A DNA stretch of 43,486 nt. Source: Phytoplasma sp041276565 (GTDB lineage Bacteria; Bacillota_I; Bacilli_A; Acholeplasmatales; Acholeplasmataceae). Below the pieces are notes generated by a model. The model was given only the letters and a program-made list of their open reading frames with translations. It made no database searches and was not told where the DNA came from. The stretch covers positions 1 to 43,486 of the forward strand of contig NZ_JBGGGR010000023.1 in NCBI RefSeq assembly GCF_041276565.1, given 5' to 3'. Made by a program: the position numbers and the translations under genes. Numbering within the stretch: position 1 is the stretch's first letter; each line of letters opens with the position of its first letter. Of the stretch, positions 27,492 through 37,561 are shown piece after piece.

Positions 27492-28133
27492 ATGCAAAAT
27501 GAAATAAATACAAAAAAAATTCAATATGCAATAATCATATTTTTAATAATCGCAACATTTTTTGTAATTTTTTATTTTTTGGTTATTAATCGAAAAGAGG
27601 TAGAAAAAGACGTAAAAACTAATGTAATACCTCAAACAGAACAAATTAATAAAGATTCTACTCCAGAATCATCTGACGCTTCTGCTAGATTACATGGCGA
27701 AATTGATTTTTTTAAAAAAGTAAATGTGAATGACGAAACAAAATGTTTTTATAAAATCGATAAATTATTAGCTCACTCAGAAAATGATTTTAAATTTGAC
27801 ATAACAGATTTGGATAAGATACTAACAGACAAACCGCAATCACAGTTATTATTTAAGTTAAAAAATGATGAAATAAAACCAAATTCTTCTATTAATGTAT
27901 TAAAAGATTCTACAGGAATAGAAAAAAAATTATTTGAATTTAAAAATAAACCAAATTTACAATTAAAAATTAATAAACAAATAAGTTCAACAGGTAATCA
28001 AAGAAAAGTGCAATTTCAATTGTTATCTGATTCTGAAGTACTTTTAGCAAGTAGTTTACCTTGTGAACCAAATTTGAAAATTAATTTAGTTACAACAAAT
28101 TTAAGATTATTTAAAAATGATAAAATTTCTTAG
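27492..28133 (+). CDS. Single-span membrane protein of unknown function
   Basis: 213 residues, not recognised. Residues 1-11 are a short cytoplasmic end, 12-33 a membrane span (YAIIIFLIIATFFVIFYFLV), then NRKEVEKDVK and a Ser/Thr-rich linker (DSTPESSDASARLHGE). Residues 65-213 are a folded-looking domain with alternating polar and hydrophobic stretches (FKFDITDLDKIL, KPNLQLKINKQISS, KVQFQLLSDSEVLL, LKINLVTTNLRLF), suggestive of beta structure. With a basic N-terminus in front of the span the domain could be inside or outside; KEVEKDVK just after it weakens any firm prediction. It has its own terminator (28207-28239) and a duplicated leader. Confidence 0.7.
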   Translation: MQNEINTKKIQYAIIIFLIIATFFVIFYFLVINRKEVEKDVKTNVIPQTEQINKDSTPESSDASARLHGEIDFFKKVNVNDETKCFYKIDKLLAHSENDFKFDITDLDKILTDKPQSQLLFKLKNDEIKPNSSINVLKDSTGIEKKLFEFKNKPNLQLKINKQISSTGNQRKVQFQLLSDSEVLLASSLPCEPNLKINLVTTNLRLFKNDKIS

Positions 28134-28206
28134 TTAATAAAATTTCAATTTAAAAAAATATTTGAATTAAATTTATTAACATGAAAACGTTTTTATAATT
28201 TTTTAT

Positions 28207-28239
28207 AAAAAAAGAGTGTCAATAACACTCTCTTTTTTT
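28207..28239 (+). terminator. Intrinsic terminator
   Basis: GAGTGT pairs with ACACTC around a short loop, flanked by seven A and seven T that extend the stem. It lies 70 bp after the membrane-protein stop and also faces the minus-strand gene ending at 28328, so it may serve both. Confidence 0.8.
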
Positions 28240-28327
28240 ATATTTTTTTTATTATGAATTTTTTGTTTTTTTGATCAAATTTTTCGTTTGTTCATGAAAT
28301 GTTGAGAGTTGCGTAATTATAATTTAT

Positions 28328-28894
28328 TTATTTTTGATTTAATTTAGTGTTGGAATTATCAAAATTTACTTTTTGATTAAAATATTTTATAACTTCTTCC
28401 ATATTTAAACGATATGGTTTTAATAAACCTTTTGAGTTTTCTTTCATAAAATTAATTTTATACCATTGTAAAAGTTCATTGTAAGTATCTTGATTACAAA
28501 AATTGATATTATGATTTCTTGATTTCGAAATTTTACAAAAAATATTAAACCATGATAAATTATTTATTTTAAGATAAGGAATAAATTTTTTGATGTCCCA
28601 TTGAATACAACATTCTAGAATTAAAAATAAATCTGTTTCAATTGGTTGATATGGATTATTTAAAGCATAGAATAAATGAAAACTATTTACATAATTTTTT
28701 CTTTTTTGCATTTCTTGAGCCCATAAGAAAATAGAAAAATTAAAATAATTACGTCCTTTTTGTAAAAAAGGATTCATAGCTTGGTTATATTTTTGTTTAT
28801 TTAAACAAAAATCATAAATTCCAAATTCTTTTCTTAAAGCGCAAAGCGACAAATTAGGACTGTATGGATAAAGTTCATGTGGTAATATTCTCAT
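28328..28894 (-). CDS. Hypothetical protein with a TIGR02328/pyrimidine-dimer-glycosylase-like N-terminus
   Basis: 188 residues. The N-terminus MRILPHELYPYSP, then LCALRKEF, recalls the MRLWH-x-x-L-x-x-LP ... CALR pattern of the TIGR02328 proteins, which are related to T4-type pyrimidine dimer glycosylases; IFLWAQEMQKRKNYV could match the EMxKRGY helix of those families. The middle and C-terminus (KFIPYLKINNLSWFNIFCKI) are unlike them and make it longer than that family. There is no signal or membrane span, so it is probably cytoplasmic. It is a single minus-strand gene between plus-strand units. The family link rests on short motifs and may be wrong; the ORF itself is well formed. Confidence 0.6.
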   Translation of the reverse strand: MRILPHELYPYSPNLSLCALRKEFGIYDFCLNKQKYNQAMNPFLQKGRNYFNFSIFLWAQEMQKRKNYVNSFHLFYALNNPYQPIETDLFLILECCIQWDIKKFIPYLKINNLSWFNIFCKISKSRNHNINFCNQDTYNELLQWYKINFMKENSKGLLKPYRLNMEEVIKYFNQKVNFDNSNTKLNQK

Positions 28895-29220
28895 TTTTTT
28901 AATAATATTTCTTTCTTTAATTTTTTTATTTTTATGTTTTGAAGGCGTTTAATAATAAATTAAAAATTAATTTTTTAATGGAATTTCGAAATAGAAATAT
29001 TTTTTTAACAATTTTGACTCTTGATATATTTTAAGATAAATGAATACAAATAAATTATAACTTATTTATTTTTGGAACTAAAAAATTATTTTTTTATATC
29101 TTTTATATCTTTTTTTATAAATTAGAATAAAATTATTTTTCTCATAATTTTTTTTAATTTGTTTTTGGATTATATAAATTAATATTTTTTATTTATTTTC
29201 CGAAAATAAGGAGTTCAAAA
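28895..29220. other. Divergent spacer
   Basis: Between the minus-strand hypothetical gene and the DUF2963 gene. It must hold both promoters. AAGGAG near 29208 is the ribosome-binding site of the latter. Nothing else recognised. Confidence 0.5.
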
Positions 29221-29685
29221 ATGTTTAAAATTAATTTTATATTTGTTTTCTTTTTTTTAATTATATTAGGATTAATTATTATTTTTTTTACCAAATACAA
29301 TAATATAAACGTTTTGTCGCTTTTTGATAAAAAAAATTCCAAAGAAAATGAAATCGTAAATCATCAAGAGTCTGAAGAAAAAAAAGAACCTGTTAATAAA
29401 AATATAGAAATAATTTATAATCAAGATAAGAGGATTGAAAGAATACATGAATATTTCGATGAAGACAAAAAGAAATTATCTAAAATTACCTTTTATCGTT
29501 GTAACGGAACATCAATTTGGTTTATCGAAGAATTTCATCCTAAAACTGGTAAAAAATTCAAAGAAACAGCTTACTATATAAACAGTAATAAACTTCATTT
29601 TTTAGCTGAATTTGATCCTAACACAGGAACAATGTTAAAAAGAACATTTTATAATTTAAAAGGAGAAATCGACAGAATAGAGTAA
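29221..29685 (+). CDS. DUF2963-type exported/anchored protein
   Basis: 154 residues. A hydrophobic segment at about 5-23 (NFIFVFFFLIILGLIIIFF) anchors or exports it; a charged Glu/Lys linker follows (ENEIVNHQESEEKKEP); then two to three copies of a 20-25-residue module: FHPKTGKKFKETAYY and FDPNTGTMLKRTFYN, each followed by a turn and a short strand. This DPNTGK-x-x-K-x-TYY module is the hallmark of DUF2963, known mainly from phytoplasmas. The ATG has AAGGAG eight bases upstream, one of the best sites in the window. The gene is single and no function is established for the family. An outside location would place the repeats in the host. Confidence 0.8.
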   Translation: MFKINFIFVFFFLIILGLIIIFFTKYNNINVLSLFDKKNSKENEIVNHQESEEKKEPVNKNIEIIYNQDKRIERIHEYFDEDKKKLSKITFYRCNGTSIWFIEEFHPKTGKKFKETAYYINSNKLHFLAEFDPNTGTMLKRTFYNLKGEIDRIE

Positions 29686-30350
29686 TTATAAGTTTGAAGA
29701 AAAATATATTTATCTAAATTATTTTTAAATAGTTTGGATTTTTTTATATCTAAATATAATTTATTTAAAACTTGTTTTTGTTCTTTAAATTTATTATTTA
29801 TGAATATAAAAAAATTATTTTTTATGTTTTTTGATTTAATCACCAAATTGATTTTTTGTAATTTCGGTTATAAGGATGAATATTTTATAAACAAAACCCT
29901 AAAATAGTTCTTGTTTTAAGTTCTATTTGAAATTAAACGATTTATCAAAAAAAATTAATAAATAAATTAACTTTTTTTATTTTTATTGTATAATAATACT
30001 AATTAGCAAATGTTTTTTGCCAATTGATAGTTATTTTACGATTATTAAATTTTTTTATGCTTTGTTAAAAAATTCAAAAGATTATTTTCGCTAAAATAAA
30101 ATTACAACTCTGATTTATCATCATTAATTATATTATCACTAAATTTTTCTCGAGAATTTCATATAAAAAAATTTTTTCTTAGATTTTTATTATTAGAATC
30201 TTTCTTATTTATTAAAAATTTAAAACCTATAAAAGATAAATAATTTTGTTCCAAAATTAATTGAAATTAAAAAAAGTCCATAAATATTCTCTCATGAAGG
30301 ACTTTCTAAATATTATTTTTGAATCATTATATAAGGAGAAATTTTTAAAA
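29686..30350. other. Spacer with probable gene debris
   Basis: A promoter-like pair TTAACT (29967-29972) and TATAAT (29989-29994) is 16 bp apart and points to the dead transporter. A stem AAAGTCC/GGACTTT lies around 30275-30306. A short frame LNFSREFHIKKFFLRFLLLE (about 30140-30200) may be debris; I cannot name it. Confidence 0.4.
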
Positions 30351-30615
30351 TTATTGGTTATTTTGGTTTCGGATACTTTCCCTTATTTAAACATCGAACT
30401 AAAATTAGATCCTAAAGAGCTTCTCAAGATGTTTTAATAAACCTTCAAAAAAATAGCAAATGATAAAAAAAATATGACTTTATTAATTTGATTTACTCGT
30501 GAAATGAAATTTGCTAAAAAAAGTAACTCATAATATTTGTTTTATGGCGGACGGAAAAATTATATAAAAATGAACTTCTAGTGCTATTTTTGAAAAGTTA
30601 GGTTTTTTAAAAAAT
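30351..30615 (+). pseudogene. Remnant of an amino-acid ABC transporter ATPase (GlnQ/ArtP type)
   Basis: Only the C-terminal third can be traced, with at least six stops and frame changes. YLNIELKLDPKELLKMF covers the region after Walker B; FKKIANDKKNMTLLI, stop, FTREMKFAKK matches the family LIVTHEMxFA with the switch His mutated; then ICFMADGKII, stops, TSSAIFEKLG matches the family FMDDGKIVExGTPxEIF. Walker A and the ABC signature are gone. It leads in the same frame into the dead binding protein/permease gene, so the two formed one transporter operon. Confidence 0.65.
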
Positions 30616-32414
30616 ATGAAGTGTAAATTTAAAAGACACTTAACTCAACAAAGAATTCATATTTTTAGCTTTCTTTCTTTGTTTAGTTTGTTGGCATTAG
30701 GGCACTTGTATTTATTTTATCCATTAACAAAAGGAACATCTTCTGATAAAGTTTTAAAGATAGGATACTATCGATATTGTTGCTCCTTTAGCTATGCCAG
30801 CTAGAAGTAAAGGAGAAAATGCTTTTTTAGCTACCAACCAACAATTGATAACAGGATCGGATGCTATTTTAATAAACGAAATCGCTAAAAATTTACACAA
30901 AACCCCTGTTTATAAAGTTTACGGATTCCCTGGAGTGTTAAATTATTTATAATCAGAAACCGATTTAATTATAGGACTCATGGAAGGTACAGAACAACGT
31001 AAAACAGATTTAAAGGCTTTTGCAATTCCTTATTTTAAACCAGATACTTTCATCGGGATACTAGAAACTAAATTAGATCGTTTTAAACTTAAGACAGGCA
31101 AAACCTTCCGCCAACTGTTAGCCGGAAACAAAGACAATACGCCACCAGAGGTTCAACTATCAGATTTGGAAACTCCTGAAGACGGCACTAAATTAAAAAT
31201 GACAACTGTTAAAGGGATTAGTACTCATAAAGCTTTAGAAAAGTATTGGAATGATAATTCTCCTCAAGGAATAGGACGAGTTTTTGAGGATACTACTACT
31301 TTAATGAAAGATGATCCAGCTTTATGTGCGCAATTAATTAAGGATGGTTCAGCTGATTGATTTGTTTCTGAAAAAATTTTACTTGAACAGATTATTAAAG
31401 AAAATAAAAATATAAAAACTTTTAAAGTTAAAGATATTTCTTTTCAAAAGAGTCCTTATTCAATTTTTATAAAGAAACTAGAAGGAACTGATAAAGAAGC
31501 TAAACAATCAAAGTTTAAAAAAGAAATTGAACAAGCCTTAAATAAAGTTTTAGAAATAGAAGTATTATCAGAAAATCCTACTAAGGAAAAAGAAGAAGAA
31601 TATAAACAAAAAAGAGACAACACTTACACAACTAAATTTTTCAATAAAGGTAAAGAGATTCATAATCAAATATTAAAAGCTAATAAACAATTTGATGAAA
31701 AACCTGCTTTGATTAAAATGGGTTATAGACTTTTTTCTAAAATACCTCAATATACAAGACCTGCTGTAACTTCTATTATTGTAGCCATTGATAGTTTATT
31801 ACTTGGATTTGCTTTTTCTTTATTTTTTGTAGTTGCTAAAACTTTCTTTAGATTCTTCAGCCAGAAAAAACATCCAACCCTTAATGTAATGGTTCGTGGT
31901 TTTGTTTTTGGTTTAGATCGTTTTATGAGTTTTTTAAAAGCTATTCCAATAATGGCACAAGCTTTAATTTTTTACGCTTTATTTAAACTTGTTCCGTTAT
32001 TAGCTTTACATTCTACTTTTACTCTTTTTTTTCACTGCTATTTTTGTTCTTGCTTTAAATGCAGCTGTTGCTTTAACCGACATTATGATTAGCCACATTA
32101 AATTATTAAATGAAGGACAAATTGAAGCCGCTCAATCGTTAGGATTGACTCAAAAACAAGTTTTTTCTTCTATTGTAATGGAACAAACGCTCACAAGAAC
32201 TTATCCTTCCATTTTAGAACAATTTATTGTGAATGTTAAACAAACCGCCATTTTCTCTATTATTCGATTATTAAATTTACAATGGATGGCTGACAAAGAC
32301 ATTAATATGAGTTTTGATATAACAACTCCTTTAATTATGATTAGCGTTATTTATTTAGGTTTAGTTTCTCTTATTAATTTAGTTATTCGAAAAACAACTA
32401 AAAATAAAATTTAA
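30616..32414 (+). pseudogene. Decayed amino-acid-binding protein/permease fusion
   Basis: Paralogue of the intact gene at 33726. An N-terminal span (HIFSFLSLFSLLALGHLYLF), a shift near 30770, then IDIVAPLAMPARSKG and SDAILINEIAKNLHKTPVYK of a type 3 solute-binding domain, an in-frame TAA near 30950, EGTEQRKTDLKAFAIPYFKP, an in-frame TGA at 31358, and an HisM-like permease (PAVTSIIVAIDSLLLGFAFS; SFLKAIPIMAQALIFYALF). A last shift near 32030 splits off the EAA loop KLLNEGQIEAAQSLGLTQKQ and the C-terminus (32085-32414). Two shifts and two stops rule out function. Base composition and codon use are like its neighbours, so it is an old resident, not a recent arrival. Confidence 0.85.
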
Positions 32415-32628
32415 AGCTAGTTTTATTAAAGTTATGTTTCTTTTTCGTTAACTTTTTTTGGTTTTACTAAAATCCTTTTATTGAATTTATTTGTTTGGGT
32501 TTGTTTAAATATTTTTTTTTACTTTTATTTTAGGCAAACCTAAAAAAAGAAGTATAAGTTTTGATGATAAATTATCTTTTATCTCGTTTTTAGTATATTT
32601 TTTTGATAAATTAATAAATAATTATAAT

Positions 32629-32660
32629 AAAAAGACTTTCTTTGTTTAGAAAGTCTTTTT
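32629..32660 (+). terminator. Intrinsic terminator of the dead transporter
   Basis: AAAAAGACTTTC and GAAAGTCTTTTT pair perfectly (12 bp, 8-nt loop) and end in five T. A still-perfect terminator behind a dead gene suggests the decay is recent. Confidence 0.85.
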
Positions 32661-33725
32661 ATTATGTCTATTTTAGATAAATAATAGTCTTTAATTTGTG
32701 TTATTTGAAAACGATGAATGCGATTTTATCTAATTTGAAGGTTTAAATAATTCATGATCAAAATTTTTTTAGTTTTTTAATTAGTTTTTTAAAAACATTT
32801 TATAAAAAAAACATAATAATTTATTTTTTGGATTAATTAATAATGACAAAAAAAAGAAAATATTTACTAAATAAAACTTTTGTCAAAAAATAAGTTTTAT
32901 ATGAAAACAAAACTAATATTTGATACATGTAAAATTTTATTTTCGATAAAATATTTTTTTCAAAAAAAACTATTTATATTTTAAAAATAAAAAAATAAAT
33001 TATTTTTGGGTTATTATTATGAAATTTACATAATATAAATTTTAATAAGATATTCTTATTTAATTTATTTATTTATTTATTTCGGTTATAGTTTTTAATC
33101 AACGATATTTACATGATATTAAACAAGATATTTTTTTAAAGTTTGTTTATTTATAAAGATGTTTCATTTTCAAATTAGGTTTGTGATATATTTCGTTTTT
33201 GGTTTTTTTAAATAAATAAATTGATTTTAAAATAAGAATTGAAAATGATAGTTTTTTCATTGGAATATTTTTGAAATATTATAAAATTTTTTATTTTTTT
33301 GCAATTGTTGTTTTTTTTATGTTATATTAAAATTAATAATTAAAAATAATAATTTAATTTATTCATTTTTTGAATTAAAAATTTTTTTATTATTTTTTTT
33401 GATTATAATACAATAATTTTTATTTGGGTAATTCTTTCTAAAAATATATTATATTTTTAATAGTTATAACGAAATAATAAATTTATGTTTGGAATTGTAA
33501 CGTTTTTATAAAATAAACAAACAATATTTTTTTTGAATATAAATTAAAATCAATTTTTTTATTTTTAATTTTATATACAAGATATGAATGATATTTTTTT
33601 TAATGTTTGAAAATATATAAAAAAATAAATTCATTTTTTTAATAATTATTTATTTAATTTTGTAAATTGTTATGGAATTAAATTATTTAATAAAAAAATA
33701 ATCGAAATAGATAAGAAAAAGAATT
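32661..33725. other. Long AT-rich spacer, no gene seen
   Basis: About 1.06 kb with no credible frame on either strand. It includes a TTTA repeat tract near 33060-33080 followed by CGGTTATAG, a sequence also met near 29864 (CGGTTATAAG), which may be shared debris. The promoter of the next gene should lie in its last 200 bp. Confidence 0.5.
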
Positions 33726-35486
33726 ATGAAAAAAAGAATTAGTAAAATATTATTATTTTTTAAAAAAAACGAATTAAAATTAGGACTTGGTGCTTTTGTT
33801 TTATTTTTTTTATATTTGAATATGACTGTTATATTTCCTGAAATTTCAATTAAAGAATATTTTGAAAACAAAGATAAATATTTGACAGTAGGTATAATTA
33901 ACGATTCTTTTCCACCTATGGTTTTCTCTTCTTCTGAACCATTTAACAAAGACACTGCAATTCTTGCAGAAAATGGTTTTTATGTTGACGGAACAGAAAT
34001 AGAATTAATTCGTTTTGTAGCTAAACAAATGAATAAAGTAATCAAAATTCAACCTATTAGTTTCGATAGTTTTCCGGAAGCTTTAAAAACAGGTAAAATC
34101 GATCTTTTTCTTTCTACTGTTAGTTTCACAGATAAAAGAAAAAACAATCCAGATTTTAAATGGTCTGATGCCTATTATAAACCTTATTTTGGTATTTTGA
34201 CACGCAAAGAGAATCTGTCACCACCAGAAGCAGAAAAACCAGGCGATTTGGAGTATGATAAATTACAAGACTTTATTCAAAAAACTAAACTTGCTAACTT
34301 ATCACTAAGTGATATTCCAGAAAATTTAAAATTTTCTTCTTTTCAGGGGTCATTATATGACCAAAAGATTTTAGCTGGAATTGTTCAAGACGGTCAAGAT
34401 AAAATAAAAAGATCTGAAAATATGCAGGCATCTGTTAATATGGGAGTGAATGATTTAAAAAACAAAAAGATTGGTTTTTTTACATTAGATTTTGATTATT
34501 GTCAATACGTTGCTTTGCAAGATTCTAATTTGAAAGCGATCAAATTAAAAGATGACAAATATGCAAACGATATTAAAGAGTATAAGATTGTTTTTTCCAA
34601 GCAACAGAAAGATGAAGTCATAAATAAAGTTAACGGAGCTATTGAAAAGTTTTTTGGTCCTGGGACAGACTTAACACAAAAAACTTATAAAATGGCAAAA
34701 AAAAACACAACACATAATAACACTTTTAAACAAATTGAAGCAGACATGAAAACAAAAGAATACAATTTTTTTGAAAAAATTTTCAAAAAATTACCGTTAT
34801 ATTCTAAGGGTTTTTATAATGTTTTATTTTTATCTCTTAATGGCTTGATTCTTGGTTGTTTATTGAGTATTTTTCTAGTAAAATTTAAGATTTTTTATGA
34901 TTATAAAAAAAATAAATTCAAAATTAATAAATTAGCTTTTAATTTTGTTTCTAATTTAGTTTTTTATATACAAACGTTTTTATCTAAAATAATTGATGTC
35001 TTGATTGTTATTTTTAGAAGTATTCCTATTGGAGCTCAAGGTATTTTAGCTTACTACGCTTTACCTCAAATTTTTCCTTTTGATATTAATGCTTTATATG
35101 CCGCTTTGATTGTAATGACAATAAGTAGTGCTGTTAATATTTCAACTATTATATTACAAAATATTAAATTTTTAAATAAAGGTCAAATTGAAGCTGCTTA
35201 TTCTTTAGGAATGAATCAAAAACAAGTTTTTAAATTTATTATTTTTCAACAATCTTTTAAAAGATCTTATGCTTCTATTTTAAATCAGTTTATTGTTAAT
35301 TTGAAAGAAAGCGGAGTATTTGCGATCATCGGAACAATTGAGCTTTTATATATAGCTAGACAAAATATGAGTCTTGATTTTGATATTTTCACTCCTTTCT
35401 TTATAATTAGTGTCATTTATTTAATTTTAATTTTATTAACTAATTTATTAATTAAAAGAATAGAAAAAAATACTCAACAAATCTAA
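33726..35486 (+). CDS. Amino-acid ABC importer, fused substrate-binding protein and permease
   Basis: 586 residues in one frame. A membrane span at about 17-36 (LGLGAFVLFFLYLNMTVIF) anchors an outside type 3 solute-binding domain, about 50-330 (LTVGIINDSFPPMVFS; ALKTGKIDLFLSTVSFTDKR; LKNKKIGFFTLDFDY), joined to an HisM/GlnP-like permease, about 350-580, with several spans and the EAA coupling loop GQIEAAYSLGMNQKQVFKFI. This binding-protein/permease fusion is like GlnP of lactic acid bacteria. It imports a polar amino acid, probably glutamine or arginine, but the specificity cannot be read. No ATPase gene is adjacent; the nearest ATPase piece (30351-30615) is dead, so it must borrow an ATPase encoded elsewhere. 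The ribosome-binding site is weak (AAGAAAAAGAA). Confidence 0.9.
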   Translation: MKKRISKILLFFKKNELKLGLGAFVLFFLYLNMTVIFPEISIKEYFENKDKYLTVGIINDSFPPMVFSSSEPFNKDTAILAENGFYVDGTEIELIRFVAKQMNKVIKIQPISFDSFPEALKTGKIDLFLSTVSFTDKRKNNPDFKWSDAYYKPYFGILTRKENLSPPEAEKPGDLEYDKLQDFIQKTKLANLSLSDIPENLKFSSFQGSLYDQKILAGIVQDGQDKIKRSENMQASVNMGVNDLKNKKIGFFTLDFDYCQYVALQDSNLKAIKLKDDKYANDIKEYKIVFSKQQKDEVINKVNGAIEKFFGPGTDLTQKTYKMAKKNTTHNNTFKQIEADMKTKEYNFFEKIFKKLPLYSKGFYNVLFLSLNGLILGCLLSIFLVKFKIFYDYKKNKFKINKLAFNFVSNLVFYIQTFLSKIIDVLIVIFRSIPIGAQGILAYYALPQIFPFDINALYAALIVMTISSAVNISTIILQNIKFLNKGQIEAAYSLGMNQKQVFKFIIFQQSFKRSYASILNQFIVNLKESGVFAIIGTIELLYIARQNMSLDFDIFTPFFIISVIYLILILLTNLLIKRIEKNTQQI

Positions 35487-36359
35487 CTAATTTCTTAAAC
35501 GAAACTCTTTTAAAAAATTAATAAATAATTTATAACGTTTTTTTAAAAAAACGATTTGTGTTTAAGTTGAAATTTGTTTCAAATTTCTTCAATATCAAAT
35601 GTATATATTTTGATTCATAAACACAATTTGTTTTTTTTTTTTTTTTTTGAAATTTATGAGTAAAAAAGCCTAAATAACAAATTTTTTAGGATAAATTTGT
35701 TTCTTTTCTTTAGACTTATGGAATACTTTATAAAGTTTTCATTTTGAAAAATAAATAATTATTAAACAAAGTTTCAATATATTTTGTTTAAAATTGGGAA
35801 AAAACAGTATAATAACAAATGGAAAATTTTTCATAATATTTTTATTATGAAAAATTTGAATATTTCAAATAAATCAATTAAGAGATTTTCTTTTTTTTGT
35901 TGATAAAATAAATTATTGAAAATTTTTCTTAATTGTGAATTTTATCTTTTGGCTTTTGTAACAAAACAAAAATATCCTTTTTAATATTGTTTTAAACGAA
36001 AAAATAGGATTAGTTCGAAATAAATAATTAGAAATAATTAAAAATTTATTTTCAAAAGTTAAAAAACTGTTTTATTATTTAAAAACAAAAACGACTAAAA
36101 AAGAACATAATATGGACTCAATATATAGACTCAATTTTAGATAACAAAATATTCTGTGATATAGAATAAAAATGACTTAAATAAGAAGTTTTATTTCAAA
36201 AAATATTTTTATTTATTTTGGATTTTGGTTATAAAAAAATTTTAAAAAATAACAAATATAGATTCTTTTGTTGTATTGTATTTTTTTTAAAAAAATAAAA
36301 TATTTTTTTTATTTGTGAATATTTTTAAAAAACAACTTTTTAAAAAAAGGAATTTTAAA
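35487..36359. other. Spacer with a strong terminator and possible debris
   Basis: Holds the transporter terminator (35556-35648). From there to 36359 I see no gene. Near 36112-36160 a short frame IWTQYIDSILDNKIFCDIE stops quickly and may be debris. AAGGA at 36348 belongs to the next gene. Confidence 0.5.
35556..35648 (+). terminator. Branched hairpin with an 18-T tract
   Basis: The outer stem TTGTGTTTA (35556-35564) pairs with TAAACACAA (35618-35626); an inner perfect hairpin GAAATTTG-TTT-CAAATTTC lies at 35569-35587. Eighteen T follow at 35631-35648. It ends the transporter mRNA. Confidence 0.75.
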
Positions 36360-37403
36360 ATGCTTACGAAAGATATAAAACCAAAAAAATGTCAAAAAAG
36401 TCATTTTTTTTCGTTTCAAAAAATTACATTATTGATCTTATTTTTTATGTTAATCGCTTTATTGTTTATTTTTTTCTCTTTAGTTATAAATAATCATAAG
36501 TCATCCACCAGAGATATACAAAGAAATATTAATAAAAAATCAGAAATGGACGAATCAATTTTAAAATTAACACAATTGAAAGAGAAAAAAACAAGATTAA
36601 AAAAAGAAATAAATGAATTCGAAATAAATAAGAATTTTTGGACAACTCAATTACATAATTTAGATGAAAAAATAGTTTTCAAAACAAAAGAATTATTACG
36701 TAAAGAAAACTTATTTCATGAATTTTCTGAAAAAGAAAAAAAATTTTTGTGCCAAATAATGAATATAGACGAAAGAAAAGACGAAATACAAAAAATAAAA
36801 TCAGATATTTATACCAAAATTTCAACTAATAAAAAAGAAAACGAAGATTTAAAAAAAATACTTGTGTCGTCTTTAGTAAATTATCAAGTTATTCCGGAAC
36901 AAAATAATTTATCGTTTAATGAATTAAAATCTTTTTCGAACGAAAGAGACAATTATATTTCTGAAGATTCCGAAATGTCAATTTTATTTAATGAAGTTGA
37001 TGAAAATTTAGAAACATCTCAAAGGTCGTTGTCGCCGAATGAGTTAGATAACCAAAAAGCTATTGATTCAGACATTTATAAATTATATTTCGATTATATA
37101 CAAAAAGAGATTAAAAGAACAGAAGAAAATTTGCAACAAGAACAAAACAAACTGAATTCTTTAAATGATAAGTTGTATAATAGTTCTACATTGTATAACG
37201 AAATACATAATGATATACAACAATTTAATCAAAGGGAAAAATATATTTCATTTATGGATATTTATAACCTTGTTAAAGAAATAAATTTGTTAAAAGAAGA
37301 AAAAGCTAAAATAAAAGATTCTGAAGAACGATATCAACAAAATCAAAAAAAATCACTCAAATTAAAACAAAAAATCAATAAGTTAGAATTTAAATTAAAA
37401 TAA
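36360..37403 (+). CDS. Membrane-anchored coiled-coil protein of unknown function
   Basis: 347 residues from ATG 36360, preferred because AAGGA lies eight bases upstream; a GTG at 36315 would add 15 residues without a ribosome-binding site. Residues 1-21 are basic, 22-44 a membrane span (ITLLILFFMLIALLFIFFSL), the rest outside by the positive-inside rule. Two coiled coils, about 60-180 (LKEKKTRLKKEINEFEI) and about 255-347 (IKRTEENLQQEQNKLNSLND), are separated by an acidic Ser/Asn-rich middle (SEDSEMSILFNEVDENLETS). This resembles a long hairpin or stalk. There is no family match. The plan, N-terminal anchor plus long outside coiled coil, is the same as in the AAA+ protein at 22116 but without an enzyme domain. 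It has its own strong terminator. Confidence 0.75.
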   Translation: MLTKDIKPKKCQKSHFFSFQKITLLILFFMLIALLFIFFSLVINNHKSSTRDIQRNINKKSEMDESILKLTQLKEKKTRLKKEINEFEINKNFWTTQLHNLDEKIVFKTKELLRKENLFHEFSEKEKKFLCQIMNIDERKDEIQKIKSDIYTKISTNKKENEDLKKILVSSLVNYQVIPEQNNLSFNELKSFSNERDNYISEDSEMSILFNEVDENLETSQRSLSPNELDNQKAIDSDIYKLYFDYIQKEIKRTEENLQQEQNKLNSLNDKLYNSSTLYNEIHNDIQQFNQREKYISFMDIYNLVKEINLLKEEKAKIKDSEERYQQNQKKSLKLKQKINKLEFKLK

Positions 37404-37505
37404 TTCGATATACTAAAAAAAGAGTTATGAAAATATTTTTTCAATTAATAAAATAGATTTACTCAAATGACTTTTTGGAATGTATTTTTTTCTGTTATCA
37501 ATATT

Positions 37506-37561
37506 TAAATTCAAGAAATTATTACTTTTTTTAAATATAATTTCTTGAATTTATTTTTTTT
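37506..37561 (+). terminator. Perfect 17-bp intrinsic terminator
   Basis: TAAATTCAAGAAATTAT (37506-37522) and ATAATTTCTTGAATTTA (37537-37553) are exact complements with a 14-nt loop, followed by eight T. It lies 100 bp after the coiled-coil gene. Confidence 0.85.

Noticed and set aside
29649..29846. A 65-codon minus-strand frame after the DUF2963 gene
   Set aside because: Low-complexity Lys/Asn/Ile frame that overlaps the DUF2963 3' end, without a ribosome-binding site.
9654..31360. TGA read as tryptophan in this genome
   Set aside because: In-frame TGA occurs only in genes that also carry TAA stops or frameshifts; intact genes use TGG for Trp.
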